From the NCBI RefSeq assembly GCF_003054045.1, contig NZ_QBKH01000002.1:434001-498000 (forward strand): a stretch of DNA of 64,000 nucleotides, given 5' to 3'. This document shows, in pieces, positions 18,104 to 27,278 of the stretch. The notes under the pieces are model-generated. The model made no database searches and was not told the origin of the DNA. It saw only the letters and a program-made list of their open reading frames with translations. Every line of letters begins with the position of its first letter. Position 1 is the first letter of the stretch. Position numbers and translations under genes: made by a program. Source of the DNA: Sphingobacterium faecium. Its GTDB lineage: Bacteria > Bacteroidota > Bacteroidia > Sphingobacteriales > Sphingobacteriaceae.

Positions 18104-18583
18104 ATGATTCAACGTATTCAAACCATTTATTTGCTCGTTGCTGGACTGATTTTGTTTGGCTTATTTTTGTTTCCTTATGTTCACTATAATGACCTTGTAG
18201 GTCTCGGAAAAGATGTTAGAGTTACAGGTATTTATGGTACATCAGCGGGCTTACCGACACATGAGACTAGTTTTTGGTATATATTGCAAATCATTGCAAC
18301 TGTAGTTGTGGGACTATTGCCTATTTATACCATATTTAAATTTAAAAATCGAAAGACTCAAATTAAATTGATTCTGCTTGATATCGTGTTGATTGTTTTG
18401 CTTGCGGTCTGGTTGTACGCAAGTGCTAGTGGTCATTTGGTCACTGTCAATCAATTTTTAGGTGCAGGCACTATCGGTGTAGGCTTCTTTTTGTTACCCA
18501 TCTCGATTATCTTTCTTTCCTTAGCACTAGGAGCAATTCGCCGAGATGAGAAGTTAATCAAATCTGCAGATCGATTACGTTAA
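18104..18583 (+). CDS. DUF4293-family four-helix membrane protein
   Basis: A 159-aa integral membrane protein. The opening MIQRIQTIYLLVAGLILFG and four hydrophobic segments (about 6-24, 60-80, 87-107 and 120-142) match the Bacteroidota family DUF4293. The function is unknown. It is preceded by a well-matched promoter and an inverted repeat and is followed by its own terminator, so it is a single-gene transcript. Confidence 0.85.
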   Translation: MIQRIQTIYLLVAGLILFGLFLFPYVHYNDLVGLGKDVRVTGIYGTSAGLPTHETSFWYILQIIATVVVGLLPIYTIFKFKNRKTQIKLILLDIVLIVLLAVWLYASASGHLVTVNQFLGAGTIGVGFFLLPISIIFLSLALGAIRRDEKLIKSADRLR

Positions 18584-18605
18584 TATCAAGTAAAATTTAT
18601 TATAG

Positions 18606-18636
18606 AAAGCTATGTATATATGACATGGCTTTTTTA
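18606..18636 (+). terminator. Terminator after the DUF4293 gene
   Basis: A 10-bp stem with one G-U pair (18606-18615 with 18623-18632) and a T run. Confidence 0.75.
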
Positions 18637-18731
18637 ATTTAAAAAAAATGAGACCAGCATGATACCGCTCACAAACGGGAGTGAATATACTCATGCTAGC
18701 TTCATTGCCGTTAAAAATAAATTATATTCTA

Positions 18732-19199
18732 ATGAAAATAATTGCAAAATATTCAGCAATCCTTTGTGCGGTTTTATTTGTAGGGCAGTATGCCTTTGCA
18801 CAGGTTGCTCAAGTGGAAAAAGACCCATTAGTGGTTGATGAAATTCAAATCGATGTAAAAAGTGTGCAGATTGATGCTAAATCGAAGACGGCATCGGTTG
18901 AATTATTTCTGACATCTTATACCCGTAGTGGAAGAGAATTAAAGTTGAATACTTTTGGGACACAACTCTTGGATGTGAAAGGTACAACCTATTTATTTGG
19001 AACGATCACGTTGGGCAAGATATTGGTAAAACTGCAGGATAAGCAAAATTATATTAATTATTTAATGCAGATGGATGAACCTGTTTTACTGAAAGTGACT
19101 GTTCCAAATTGGGGGAAAGTAAAACCAAAAGAAATAATCGTTGTCTTTGAAGACAGTGAAGAAGAAGGGCATTATATAGAAACGGCTGTTCAATTGTAA
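18732..19199 (+). CDS. Unrecognised secreted protein
   Basis: A 155-aa protein with a clear signal peptide (residues 1-23, MKIIAKYSAILCAVLFVGQY, cleavage near AFA-Q). The mature part looks all-beta, with no catalytic motif or lipobox, so it is probably periplasmic. I do not recognise the family. The ATG at 18732 is preferred over an in-frame ATG at 18681 because it begins the signal peptide. A structured leader (AGCATGA at 18656-18662 with TCATGCT at 18691-18697) precedes it, and the stop codon lies inside the terminator hairpin. Confidence 0.75.
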   Translation: MKIIAKYSAILCAVLFVGQYAFAQVAQVEKDPLVVDEIQIDVKSVQIDAKSKTASVELFLTSYTRSGRELKLNTFGTQLLDVKGTTYLFGTITLGKILVKLQDKQNYINYLMQMDEPVLLKVTVPNWGKVKPKEIIVVFEDSEEEGHYIETAVQL

Positions 19200-19216
19200 T
19201 TGAACAGCCGTTTTTA
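19181..19216 (+). terminator. Terminator overlapping the end of the secreted-protein gene
   Basis: A 15-bp inverted repeat (19181-19195 with 19198-19212) leads into a T run. The last six codons and the stop codon form the hairpin. It may also act on the minus-strand TPR gene ending at 19229. Confidence 0.85.
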
Positions 19217-19228
19217 CTTTTGTTAGCC

Positions 19229-19768
19229 TTATCTGCTATAACGTATTTGTTGACGATCCATCATACCCATTTGGTCTTTCATCATTTTGATTTGATCAGC
19301 CAACAATTTATTTTTATCTGCTTTTTTAGCCTCCTGTAGATATTTCTCCGCTTCACGCTTATTGCGTTTCGCCATTGCAATACCTGCTAAACTGAGTTTT
19401 GCAAGAGCAATATTGTGATCCATGTGAAGACCTAATGTTAATGCTTTTTTGAAATACTTTTCAGCTTGCATAGGGGCACGCTGTGATTCGATCAATCCGA
19501 TCAACATATTGTAGTAACCATATTGAGCAGGGATTAATTGCTGCTCGTAGTTCGTGATTTTATTTAACCATTTTTCAGCTTTTGGCATATCCTGTTTGCG
19601 CAGAAACCACTGAGCCAATAACATATATTCGTGGAAAAATACCGTTACAAATCCAAGTATAGTTAAGAATATCCCTAAAATACCCCATCCCCATTGGCCG
19701 ATCCAAAATAAAGCGACAGTTCCAATTAATAACAAGCTGCTGATAATAATTCTTACAAGATTTGACAT
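19229..19768 (-). CDS. Membrane-anchored TPR-repeat protein
   Basis: A 179-aa protein with two adjacent N-terminal membrane helices (about 5-25 and 27-48), then TPR-like helical repeats (about 50-150: EKWLNKITNYEQQ, AEKYFKKALTLGL, AEKYLQEAKKAD) and a charged Met-rich tail. TPRs mediate protein-protein contact. No enzyme domain is present. It diverges from ung across 113 bases. Confidence 0.8.
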   Translation of the reverse strand: MSNLVRIIISSLLLIGTVALFWIGQWGWGILGIFLTILGFVTVFFHEYMLLAQWFLRKQDMPKAEKWLNKITNYEQQLIPAQYGYYNMLIGLIESQRAPMQAEKYFKKALTLGLHMDHNIALAKLSLAGIAMAKRNKREAEKYLQEAKKADKNKLLADQIKMMKDQMGMMDRQQIRYSR

Positions 19769-19881
19769 AAGTCTATATTTAGTGTAAATGTATACCGAGT
19801 TTAATTTTGCAAATATCCGTTAAATTGTGCGCTAAAGCAACTTGTTTTAGTTGTTATTTTGTAAAATTGTATATTTAAAGT

Positions 19882-20556
19882 ATGGGAAAACGTTTTGATC
19901 AATCTTGGGAACCTATTTTGGGCCCACTTTTAAATCAGCCCTATATGGCTGAACTTTCATTTTTTGTACAACAATCGAGAAATCAGGGACGTGTTTTTCC
20001 GCCTCGAGAATTGGTTTTTAATGCATTTAAACTAACAGGTTTTGATTCGCTAAAAGTTGTTATTTTGGGCCAAGATCCTTACCATAATGATGGGCAAGCA
20101 CATGGTTTAGCATTTTCTGTTCCAGATGGTATTGCTCTGCCACCTTCATTAAAAAATATATTCAAAGAGCTGGAAACTGATATACCAGGCTTTAAGACAC
20201 CTCGATCAGGAGATTTATCTCACTGGGCGCAACAAGGGGTGTTGTTATTAAACGCGACATTAACAGTCAATGCACATCAGGCAGGTTCACATCAAAAGAA
20301 AGGATGGGAGCAATTTACAGATCAAGTCATAAAAGCAATTTCCGATCAGAAAGATGCTGTTGTGTTCTTACTGTGGGGTGCATACGCACAAAAGAAAACG
20401 AACTTAATAGATGCGAATAAGCATTTAATTTTGAATACTGTGCACCCATCACCTTTGTCTGTTTATCGTGGGTTTTTTGGTTGTAAGCATTTTTCTCAAG
20501 CTAACTTTTTCTTACAAAAGCATGGAGAAAAAGCCATAGACTGGAAGTTGTTGTAA
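19882..20556 (+). CDS. ung: Uracil-DNA glycosylase (family 1)
   Basis: A 224-aa base-excision repair enzyme that removes uracil from DNA. It has the water-activating motif GQDPYH (Asp65), followed by GQAHGLAFSV, and the DNA-intercalation loop HPSPLS near the C-terminus. Length is standard for Ung. The stop codon is only 5 bases from the end of the convergent DUF6695-like gene, and no terminator fits between them. Confidence 0.97.
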   Translation: MGKRFDQSWEPILGPLLNQPYMAELSFFVQQSRNQGRVFPPRELVFNAFKLTGFDSLKVVILGQDPYHNDGQAHGLAFSVPDGIALPPSLKNIFKELETDIPGFKTPRSGDLSHWAQQGVLLLNATLTVNAHQAGSHQKKGWEQFTDQVIKAISDQKDAVVFLLWGAYAQKKTNLIDANKHLILNTVHPSPLSVYRGFFGCKHFSQANFFLQKHGEKAIDWKLL

Positions 20557-20561
20557 ATCCT

Positions 20562-21641
20562 CTAAGCAGTCATTTCTTCTTCCAATAAGGATTGTAACTC
20601 CTCAGTGGAAATATGATGCAGGTGATTTACTTTTAGTTTTTTATGATTTTGTAGGAGATGTGTGACCATGAGATGACTGTCATAGGTAACTTTTAAGCCT
20701 TCTAAACTTCTTATTCTTTCTTCAGTTTCGCCTATGATGGCATACTCAAAAATGCCTGTGATGGTAAATCGCTGAATGAGCAATTGGTTGTTTTTAAGTA
20801 AAGTGAAATCAAACCATGCTCCCTCGCCTACACCTCCAAGATATTGAGCACTTTCGGGAATTTGTAAAGGCTTGTGTTTGTGCAACATACTGCCAATCGT
20901 GATGTCTTCTGGCAATAAGGCAGCCCGATTGCTGTATACATTTTCACTTAACTTCTTGATCAAGAATAGGAGGGATTGGACACGCGACATTCTGAAGTTA
21001 TGTAAACCCTGTTGTGGTGTGTAGCTGTAGATCATCTTATTTTCAGCCGAATTGACCAAATTACTTATTGGACTTGCTTTGATCGTTTCTGGGAAATTGA
21101 TGGGATGAGTCCATGAAAATTGCTTGGAAGAGGCAAAAAGTAATCGGGTAATGAAGCGCGAGCAGTTGTTGTTTCCTTTTGCTACAGCTCCATATGGATA
21201 AGAACCTTTTCGTACCCAATAATCAGCAAATTTTTTAGCCTGTTTAAAGTTTAGCCCCTTCACGATAGAAAAATATAACTCTCCACTACCCTGCATCGCT
21301 GGTTTCATGCTTTCAAAATGATACGCTATCGCTTCTAAATTAGAAATATCGCCATTTTTAAATGTTGCTTGGATATCAATATTTAAAAGTGGATCCGAAT
21401 CCTTAGATCGTGCTCGGCCATAACCACGTGGGGAGATGTATCTTCCGAAATCGTAGTATAATAATTCACCTGTCTTAGCAGAAATAAGAACAACCCCGGT
21501 ATGTCCAACTTTAAAATTTAAATTTTTTACAATGCCAATTTTTTTAAAAAACATCATCCATTTTTCATCCCCTCTTATTGTGGCATCGGGCCAAGATAAA
21601 ATAAGGGCAAAATCATGATATGTTGTGGGCTGATCTCTCAT
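20562..21641 (-). CDS. DUF6695-like protein with a permuted NlpC/P60-style His/Cys pattern
   Basis: A 359-aa protein starting MRDQPTTYHDFALILSWPDA; an upstream in-frame ATG at 21686 would add 15 unlikely residues. The first half resembles DUF6695. It contains KVGHTGVVLI (His47), YYDFGRYISPRG and GNNNCSRF (Cys160). A His in a GHTG-type turn, then a DFGRY segment, then a Cys at the start of a helix, is the order of circularly permuted NlpC/P60 (YiiX-like) cysteine peptidases or amidases. That enzyme assignment is inference. There is no signal peptide, so it would act in the cytoplasm. The C-terminal 150 residues are unrecognised. Confidence 0.7.
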   Translation of the reverse strand: MRDQPTTYHDFALILSWPDATIRGDEKWMMFFKKIGIVKNLNFKVGHTGVVLISAKTGELLYYDFGRYISPRGYGRARSKDSDPLLNIDIQATFKNGDISNLEAIAYHFESMKPAMQGSGELYFSIVKGLNFKQAKKFADYWVRKGSYPYGAVAKGNNNCSRFITRLLFASSKQFSWTHPINFPETIKASPISNLVNSAENKMIYSYTPQQGLHNFRMSRVQSLLFLIKKLSENVYSNRAALLPEDITIGSMLHKHKPLQIPESAQYLGGVGEGAWFDFTLLKNNQLLIQRFTITGIFEYAIIGETEERIRSLEGLKVTYDSHLMVTHLLQNHKKLKVNHLHHISTEELQSLLEEEMTA

Positions 21642-22193
21642 AACTGTCTTGTAAAGATAATAAATAAAATTAACGGACTTCTTCAATTCCTGTCAGTCAC
21701 CAATAAAAACCTGCTTTTCAATATCTGTTTATACTGAATTTTTTATATTAAACGCCATCAAGTGAATACAATAGGTATACGAGCTGATTTTTTTAACTTT
21801 ATATTTAAAACTATCTTCGAATACATATAATATTGGTATCATCCACCGTATAGCCAACGATCTGAGCGATATGCTAGCTGTGAAGGATATAAGAGCGAAG
21901 TTTTTATGTTGTTTAGCTGTGAAGCTGAACAGTTTGATTGAGGTAAATGCATGGCTTATGCTGCACAATCTCCTCTATAGCTTAAATGAAGCAAGATGAG
22001 ATTGGCGATCACATCTTGCTTTTGTATTTTCGATCCATTAATTATCGGGATGTAATGGAATGCAACCGCTCGCTATCAGGAATGTTTAAGAACTATTAAA
22101 CCAGCATTTTAATGATTATCAACATTTTCTCCTGGTTATTTTAACCTCAAGCCAATAGGCTACTATGAGTAGCAATTGCTTTTGAAATTATTT
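21642..22193. other. 552-base intergenic region
   Basis: AT-rich sequence between two minus-strand genes. It contains a plus-oriented hairpin at 21989-22025. A plus-strand frame of about 74 codons ends at 22000, inside that hairpin, but has no recognisable product. Confidence 0.5.
21989..22025 (+). terminator. Terminator-like hairpin without an obvious gene
   Basis: AAGCAAGATG (21989-21998) pairs with CATCTTGCTT (22012-22021), followed by a short T run. On the plus strand no supported gene lies upstream, so it may end an unannotated transcript. Confidence 0.55.
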
Positions 22194-22664
22194 TTAATAT
22201 TCTAATGGAATAATAGGTTCTTTCTTACTGGTAGACATGATCATCATCGTTTGAAAGGTTTTCACAAAAGGAATCTTGGCGATTTTTTCCATGATAACAG
22301 CTTCATAAGCTTTGATATCTTTTACATATACCTTAAGCATAAAATCACAGCTGCCTGTTACGTGGTGACATTCTGTGACCTCCGGAATCATTTTCACGGC
22401 CAAAACAAATTCTGGAATAGCATTATGGGTGTGAAAATCTAAAGATATCTGTATGAACGATTTGATTCCTAAACCTAATTTCTCTTCATCCACAAAAGCA
22501 TGATAACTTTTTATAAATCCCGAATTTTCAAGTTTTCTAACGCGTTCTAAAGTCGGAGCTGGAGAAAGACCAATACTAGATGCTAATTGCAAATTCGTAA
22601 TGCGTCCGTTCTCTTGCAATAACTTAAGAATTTTTAAGTCTGTTTTATCTGGCAAAAATGGCAT
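22194..22664 (-). CDS. Lrp/AsnC-family transcriptional regulator
   Basis: A 156-aa regulator. The N-terminal winged helix-turn-helix (about 8-60: LKILKLLQENGRITNLQLAS, LSPAPTLERVRKLE) is followed by the RAM/AsnC ligand domain (about 65-145: HHVTGSCDFMLKVYVKD). Family members bind amino acids and assemble as octamers. The target is unknown. It diverges from sufB across 340 bases, so it could control itself and possibly the suf genes. Confidence 0.94.
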   Translation of the reverse strand: MPFLPDKTDLKILKLLQENGRITNLQLASSIGLSPAPTLERVRKLENSGFIKSYHAFVDEEKLGLGIKSFIQISLDFHTHNAIPEFVLAVKMIPEVTECHHVTGSCDFMLKVYVKDIKAYEAVIMEKIAKIPFVKTFQTMMIMSTSKKEPIIPLEY

Positions 22665-22860
22665 ATTAAACTATTTTTATTGGTGATATTCTGTAAATAT
22701 ACACAATTGTTCCAAATTTAATTTGGTCATGAAGAGTGTTTTTGATTTTTAATTTTTTATATAGTTATTAACTATATTTTACATGTATATGTATAGATTT
22801 TTGCTATGACAAATCATTTGTTTGTAAAAAAGTGATATCCGTTAAGCTTATAACGCCCAG

Positions 22861-22880
22861 AAAGTGACTTTTGTCACTTT
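22861..22880. promoter_or_regulatory. CRP/FNR-like palindrome upstream of suf
   Basis: AAAGTGAC-TTTT-GTCACTTT is a perfect 8-bp inverted repeat containing GTGA-N6-TCAC, the half-site spacing of CRP/FNR-family operators. It lies 59 bases upstream of the TAACTTTG element. The following T run also allows a weak hairpin terminator. Confidence 0.45.
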
Positions 22881-22938
22881 TTTAATCAAAATGAGGTTCT
22901 AAACTGCTAAAAGTAACGTTTTATTGGCAGGTAAATCG

Positions 22939-22946
22939 TAACTTTG
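22939..22946 (+). promoter_or_regulatory. Candidate -7 promoter element for the suf operon
   Basis: TAACTTTG fits TAnnTTTG, 59 bases before the sufB start. No clear -33 partner is seen, which would suit an activator-dependent promoter. Confidence 0.45.
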
Positions 22947-23004
22947 TCGTTCAGAAGATTGTGGGTTTTACCTGAATGCAATTTTTTAAACGTGAGAGCG
23001 AACT

Positions 23005-24456
23005 ATGAGTACTAAAGACGACGATTTACTAAAAGAGCTGGAGCTCGAAGAATATAAATACGGGTTCACAACAGACATCGAAATGGATTTTGCACCAATT
23101 GGTCTTACAGAAGACACTGTGCGTTTTATTTCAGCAAAGAAGAATGAACCCGAATGGTTATTGGAGTGGAGATTGAAAGCATTCCGTCATTTTCAGACCT
23201 TAAAAATGCCGAAATGGCAAAATTTTGAATTACCTGAAGTTGATTTTCAAGGCATCTCTTATTATGCGGCACCTAAGGTGAAACCGCAATTAAATAGTTT
23301 AGACGAGGTAGATCCAGAATTGCTGTCTACATTTGCTAAACTTGGGATTCCATTGGATGAACAAAAAATATTAGCTGGTGTGGTTGCTGTAGATGCTGTA
23401 TTTGATTCGGTATCTGTGAAAACGACTTTCCGAGAAAAACTAAAGGAGCAAGGTGTGATCTTTTGTTCTTTTGGAGAAGCTGTTCAGGAACATCCCGAAT
23501 TGGTGAAAAAATATTTAGGTACAGTTGTTCCTCAAACTGATAATATTTATGCAGCCTTAAATTCTGCTGTATTCTCTGATGGATCATTTGTATACATACC
23601 GAAAGGCGTCCGTTGTCCAATGGAATTATCTACCTATTTCCGTATCAATGCACAAAATACAGGTCAATTTGAGCGTACTTTGATCGTAGCAGAAGAAGGA
23701 GCATATGTTTCTTATCTAGAAGGTTGTACAGCGCCTATGCGTGATGAAAATCAATTGCACGCAGCAGTTGTAGAATTGATCGCTGAAAAAGATGCTGAAA
23801 TAAAATATTCTACCGTACAAAACTGGTATCCTGGGGATAAAGATGGTAAAGGTGGTATCTTTAACTTCGTTACAAAACGCGGTATCTGTAAAGGTGACAA
23901 CAGTAAGATCTCTTGGACACAAGTAGAGACTGGTTCCGCAATCACATGGAAATATCCGGGTGTAATCTTGAAAGGCGATAATTCAGTTGGTGAGTTTTAC
24001 TCCGTAGCGATGACCCGTAATATGCAAGTAGCAGATACAGGTACCAAGATGATCCATATCGGAAAGAATACGAAATCAAAAATTATTTCTAAAGGGATTT
24101 CTGCAGGTAGAAGCCACAACAGCTATAGAGGTTTGGTGAAAATTGGTCCAAATGCAGATAATGCAAGAAATTTTACACAGTGTGACTCTTTATTAATTGG
24201 AGATCGTTGTGGTGCACATACTTTCCCTTACATCGAGAATCGTAATAATACAGCAACATTAGAGCATGAAGCAACGACTTCAAAAATAGGAGAAGATCAA
24301 GTCTTTTATCTCAATCAACGTGGTATTGACTCTGAAAAAGCAGTCGGACTTATCGTTAATGGTTATGCAAAAGAAGTGCTAAATCAGTTGCCGATGGAGT
24401 TTGCTGTAGAAGCTCAGAAATTATTAGCAATCTCATTAGAAGGTTCAGTAGGATAG
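23005..24456 (+). CDS. sufB: Fe-S cluster assembly scaffold SufB
   Basis: A 483-aa core subunit of the SufBC2D complex, which builds [Fe-S] clusters de novo in the cytoplasm. It shows the typical N-terminus ([11 protein letters not shown]), the beta-helix with [16 protein letters not shown], and the C-terminal [16 protein letters not shown] segment holding the conserved scaffold cysteine. Length is standard. It is first in a three-gene set: sufC starts 73 bases after it, sufD 57 bases after sufC. Confidence 0.97.
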   Translation: MSTKDDDLLKELELEEYKYGFTTDIEMDFAPIGLTEDTVRFISAKKNEPEWLLEWRLKAFRHFQTLKMPKWQNFELPEVDFQGISYYAAPKVKPQLNSLDEVDPELLSTFAKLGIPLDEQKILAGVVAVDAVFDSVSVKTTFREKLKEQGVIFCSFGEAVQEHPELVKKYLGTVVPQTDNIYAALNSAVFSDGSFVYIPKGVRCPMELSTYFRINAQNTGQFERTLIVAEEGAYVSYLEGCTAPMRDENQLHAAVVELIAEKDAEIKYSTVQNWYPGDKDGKGGIFNFVTKRGICKGDNSKISWTQVETGSAITWKYPGVILKGDNSVGEFYSVAMTRNMQVADTGTKMIHIGKNTKSKIISKGISAGRSHNSYRGLVKIGPNADNARNFTQCDSLLIGDRCGAHTFPYIENRNNTATLEHEATTSKIGEDQVFYLNQRGIDSEKAVGLIVNGYAKEVLNQLPMEFAVEAQKLLAISLEGSVG

Positions 24457-24529
24457 ATATAAAAAATATAGTTGCATCATAAGTGGCTAGCTGATAGCAC
24501 TTGAGGCAATACACAATACTAATAAAGAA

Positions 24530-25288
24530 ATGTTAAGTATAAAAAATTTACACGCGTCTGTAGACGGCAAACAAATTTTAAAGGGTTTAAATCTTGAAGT
24601 AAAAGCAGGCGAAATTCATGCAATCATGGGTCCAAACGGTGCTGGTAAAAGTACTTTGGGAAATGTTTTAGCTGGTCGTGATGCGTACGAAGTAACTGAA
24701 GGTGAAGCTTTATTGGACAATGTTGATCTATTGGATTTGTCTCCAGAAGATCGTGCTCGTGAAGGTCTATTTTTAGCTTTCCAATATCCAATCGAAATAC
24801 CAGGGGTATCAAACATTAACTTCTTGAAGACCGCGGTTAACGATATTCGTGCATATAAAGGATTGCCTCCAATGGAAGCAAAAGAGTTCTTAAAAACGGT
24901 TAAAGAAAAACAACAATTGGTTGAATTCTCTGCTAATCTGGCAAATCGTTCATTAAATGAAGGATTTTCAGGGGGTGAGAAGAAACGTAATGAGATTTTC
25001 CAACTAGCGATGTTAAATCCTAAATTATCTATTTTAGATGAGACAGATTCAGGTTTGGATATTGATGCATTACGTATCGTAGCCAATGGTGTGAATCAAT
25101 TGCGTTCTAAAGATAATGCTTTTGTAGTGATCACTCACTACCAACGTCTTTTAGATTATATCGTGCCTGATGTCGTGCACGTATTATACAACGGACGTAT
25201 TGTGAAATCTGGTCCTAAAGAACTTGCTTTAGAATTAGAAGAAAAAGGTTACGATTGGTTAAAAGAATTAGACGCACAAAACGCATAA
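24530..25288 (+). CDS. sufC: Suf complex ATPase SufC
   Basis: A 252-aa ABC-type ATPase that dimerises on SufB and SufD and powers cluster assembly. Walker A is GPNGAGKST, the signature region [11 protein letters not shown] and Walker [13 protein letters not shown]; the last is diagnostic for SufC rather than for transport ATPases. There is no membrane segment. It lies between sufB and sufD in the same direction. Confidence 0.97.
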   Translation: MLSIKNLHASVDGKQILKGLNLEVKAGEIHAIMGPNGAGKSTLGNVLAGRDAYEVTEGEALLDNVDLLDLSPEDRAREGLFLAFQYPIEIPGVSNINFLKTAVNDIRAYKGLPPMEAKEFLKTVKEKQQLVEFSANLANRSLNEGFSGGEKKRNEIFQLAMLNPKLSILDETDSGLDIDALRIVANGVNQLRSKDNAFVVITHYQRLLDYIVPDVVHVLYNGRIVKSGPKELALELEEKGYDWLKELDAQNA

Positions 25289-25345
25289 TCACCCTAAATC
25301 TTGTGAAAGAATAGAGTTTTTAAAGCGATTTGATTAAAATATAAA

Positions 25346-26647
25346 ATGAATACATTAGTTTCAGAATCATTACTTCAACAAGTGTTGAACAGTTTTCAAG
25401 AGCAAGTGGCAGAGCCTGCTTTTTTGTCGACGATACGTCAACAAGCTTTTGATCGCTTTTCGGCAGTTGGCTTTCCTACTGTGAAAGATGAAGAATGGAA
25501 ATACACCAATATTCATAAGCTTATCGATCAATCATATGTATTGAATTCGGATGTGGATATTGAAGGATTAGATTTTAGTGCTGGCGAAATTCCAAACTTG
25601 GATGCCCACCGTATCGTATTAGTTAACGGTCAATACATGCTTTCATTCTCCTCATTAGAGGAGGAAAACGGTCTTATTGTAAAACCTATGGAAGATGCTG
25701 TAGAGGAGCCTGCTTTTAAAGCGAATTTTGCACAGCATGCCGATAAAGCTAATAACACTTTCGTAGCATTAAATACTGCAGGTTATACAAATGGTGTTTT
25801 TATTGCGTTAGCAAAAAATACAATTTTATCAAAACCAATTCATATTATTCATGTTGCGACAGGTCAAGAAGATTTCTTCTCGCAAACACGTAATTTGATT
25901 GTCGTAGATGCCAATGCTGAAGTAGAAATTATCGAGTCCTATATGACTGCTGAAGGTGCTGCTAAAAACATTCAAAATAAAGTTTCAGAGATCGTGATTA
26001 AGGAAAACGCTAAAATGCAACATTATTATTTGCAAGTAGCAGAAGCTGTCAGTCATTATTTCAATCATACCGAAGTATATCAAGAGAAGTATAGTCTTTA
26101 CAACAATTATAACTGTAACTTCCCTGGCGCATCTTTTATTAGAAATAATATCAATGTACGTCTTGATGCTGAAAATGTCGAAAGTCATCTATATGGTATC
26201 AACTTGACAGATGATAAGCAATTGGTGGATAACCACACGGAAGTCGACCATATGAAACCGCATTGTGAATCTTACGAATGGTACAAAAACATTACGCAAG
26301 GCGAGTCAACAGCTGTTTTTAACGGTAAGATTTTTGTACGTGAAGATGCTCAAAAAACAAACGCATTTCAACAAAATAATAATTTGTTGATCTCCGATAA
26401 ATCAGCAGTTTATACAAAACCTCAGTTAGAAATTTTCGCTGATGATGTGAAGTGTTCACATGGTTGTACCATTGGACAGTTTGACAATGATGCATTGTTC
26501 TACTTAAGAGCGAGAGGTATTGGAGAACAGGCAGCACGTATTTTATTGGTACATGCATTTGCATTTGATGTGACAAGTCGTTTTTCAAATGATGTTGTTC
26601 GTCGATATGTAGAAGAATTAGTTGAAGAAAGTTTAACAAGCAAATAG
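25346..26647 (+). CDS. sufD: Suf scaffold subunit SufD
   Basis: A 433-aa paralogue of SufB. It has the N-terminal helical region (FPTVKDEEWKYTNI), the beta-helix, and the C-terminal KCSHGCTIGQ motif with the histidine used at the SufB-SufD interface for cluster formation. It is the last gene of the cluster. A bidirectional terminator follows instead of the sufS and sufE genes that often come next in Bacteroidota. Confidence 0.96.
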   Translation: MNTLVSESLLQQVLNSFQEQVAEPAFLSTIRQQAFDRFSAVGFPTVKDEEWKYTNIHKLIDQSYVLNSDVDIEGLDFSAGEIPNLDAHRIVLVNGQYMLSFSSLEEENGLIVKPMEDAVEEPAFKANFAQHADKANNTFVALNTAGYTNGVFIALAKNTILSKPIHIIHVATGQEDFFSQTRNLIVVDANAEVEIIESYMTAEGAAKNIQNKVSEIVIKENAKMQHYYLQVAEAVSHYFNHTEVYQEKYSLYNNYNCNFPGASFIRNNINVRLDAENVESHLYGINLTDDKQLVDNHTEVDHMKPHCESYEWYKNITQGESTAVFNGKIFVREDAQKTNAFQQNNNLLISDKSAVYTKPQLEIFADDVKCSHGCTIGQFDNDALFYLRARGIGEQAARILLVHAFAFDVTSRFSNDVVRRYVEELVEESLTSK

Positions 26648-26673
26648 GTCTCCCTATATTGCTCTATCTATAA

Positions 26674-26705
26674 AAAAGCGTTTGAACTCTAATTCAAACG
26701 CTTTT
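26674..26705. terminator. Bidirectional terminator between sufD and the PH-domain gene
   Basis: A 13-bp perfect stem (26674-26686 with 26693-26705) with a 6-base loop has A and T runs on both flanks. It serves sufD on the plus strand and the gene at 26707 on the minus strand. Confidence 0.88.
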
Positions 26706-26706
26706 A

Positions 26707-27126
26707 CTATGAAATAATTTCAATGGTTGGATTTACTTTTAAAATTTCCTGGAGAAAAGTATCCTCGGAATTTGGATTGATAAAGACATCATCATATATA
26801 TTAAAGTGTACGACGAGACCCTTTTGATACGGATTAAAAAAAGGGTAAAGTCCTCTAGTTTGATTTCGCTCAATTTTTCGGATAGAAGGGATTGAAATCG
26901 TCTTTTTTTCTAAAAAATTATTCAAATTCAAGGATTTATCTATAATACTATATCTTGGAAATATAAAAACAACGTACCAGATGAAACCAAGAAATACGGT
27001 TGATAATAGGGCCCCTAAATAAAGTCCTTTATTAATATTTCCATAAGAATTGAAAATAAAGATAGCAAGGATAATCAGTAACCAAATATAGGTTCCTCCA
27101 TAGATTTTAGGTCTGTAAATTTTCAT
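26707..27126 (-). CDS. Small membrane protein with a bacterial PH-like domain (bPH_4 type)
   Basis: A 139-aa protein with two membrane helices (about 11-28 and 32-55) and a C-terminal beta domain. The ending, DVFINPNSEDTFLQEILKVNP, with the preceding ISIPSIRKIE, resembles the bPH_4 (PF06713) pattern of a strand then 'P..E.F...L...NP.I'. Function is unknown. It is convergent with sufD and divergent from the kinase gene at 27279. Confidence 0.72.
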   Translation of the reverse strand: MKIYRPKIYGGTYIWLLIILAIFIFNSYGNINKGLYLGALLSTVFLGFIWYVVFIFPRYSIIDKSLNLNNFLEKKTISIPSIRKIERNQTRGLYPFFNPYQKGLVVHFNIYDDVFINPNSEDTFLQEILKVNPTIEIIS

Positions 27127-27278
27127 AATGAAGTGCTTTTGAGGCTTTAATTCTTTAAGTTAGTGGTTTTTTTTTATTTCCCCTAGAAAATTTTCAAATA
27201 TATAGTGATGCGGGGTTCATTTGATGTTCAAAAGGTTAATTGTTGTTTTATTTTTTATGATTTTTGAATAAATACGTT

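Larger units (their letters stand above)
22665..23004. other. Divergent Lrp/sufB intergenic region
   Basis: 340 AT-rich bases containing an inverted repeat at 22861-22880 and a -7-type element at 22939-22946; no gene is seen. Confidence 0.5.

Noticed and set aside
24616..25086. Minus-strand 156-codon frame within sufC
   Set aside because: sufC on the other strand has every family motif; this is a shadow of its codon bias.
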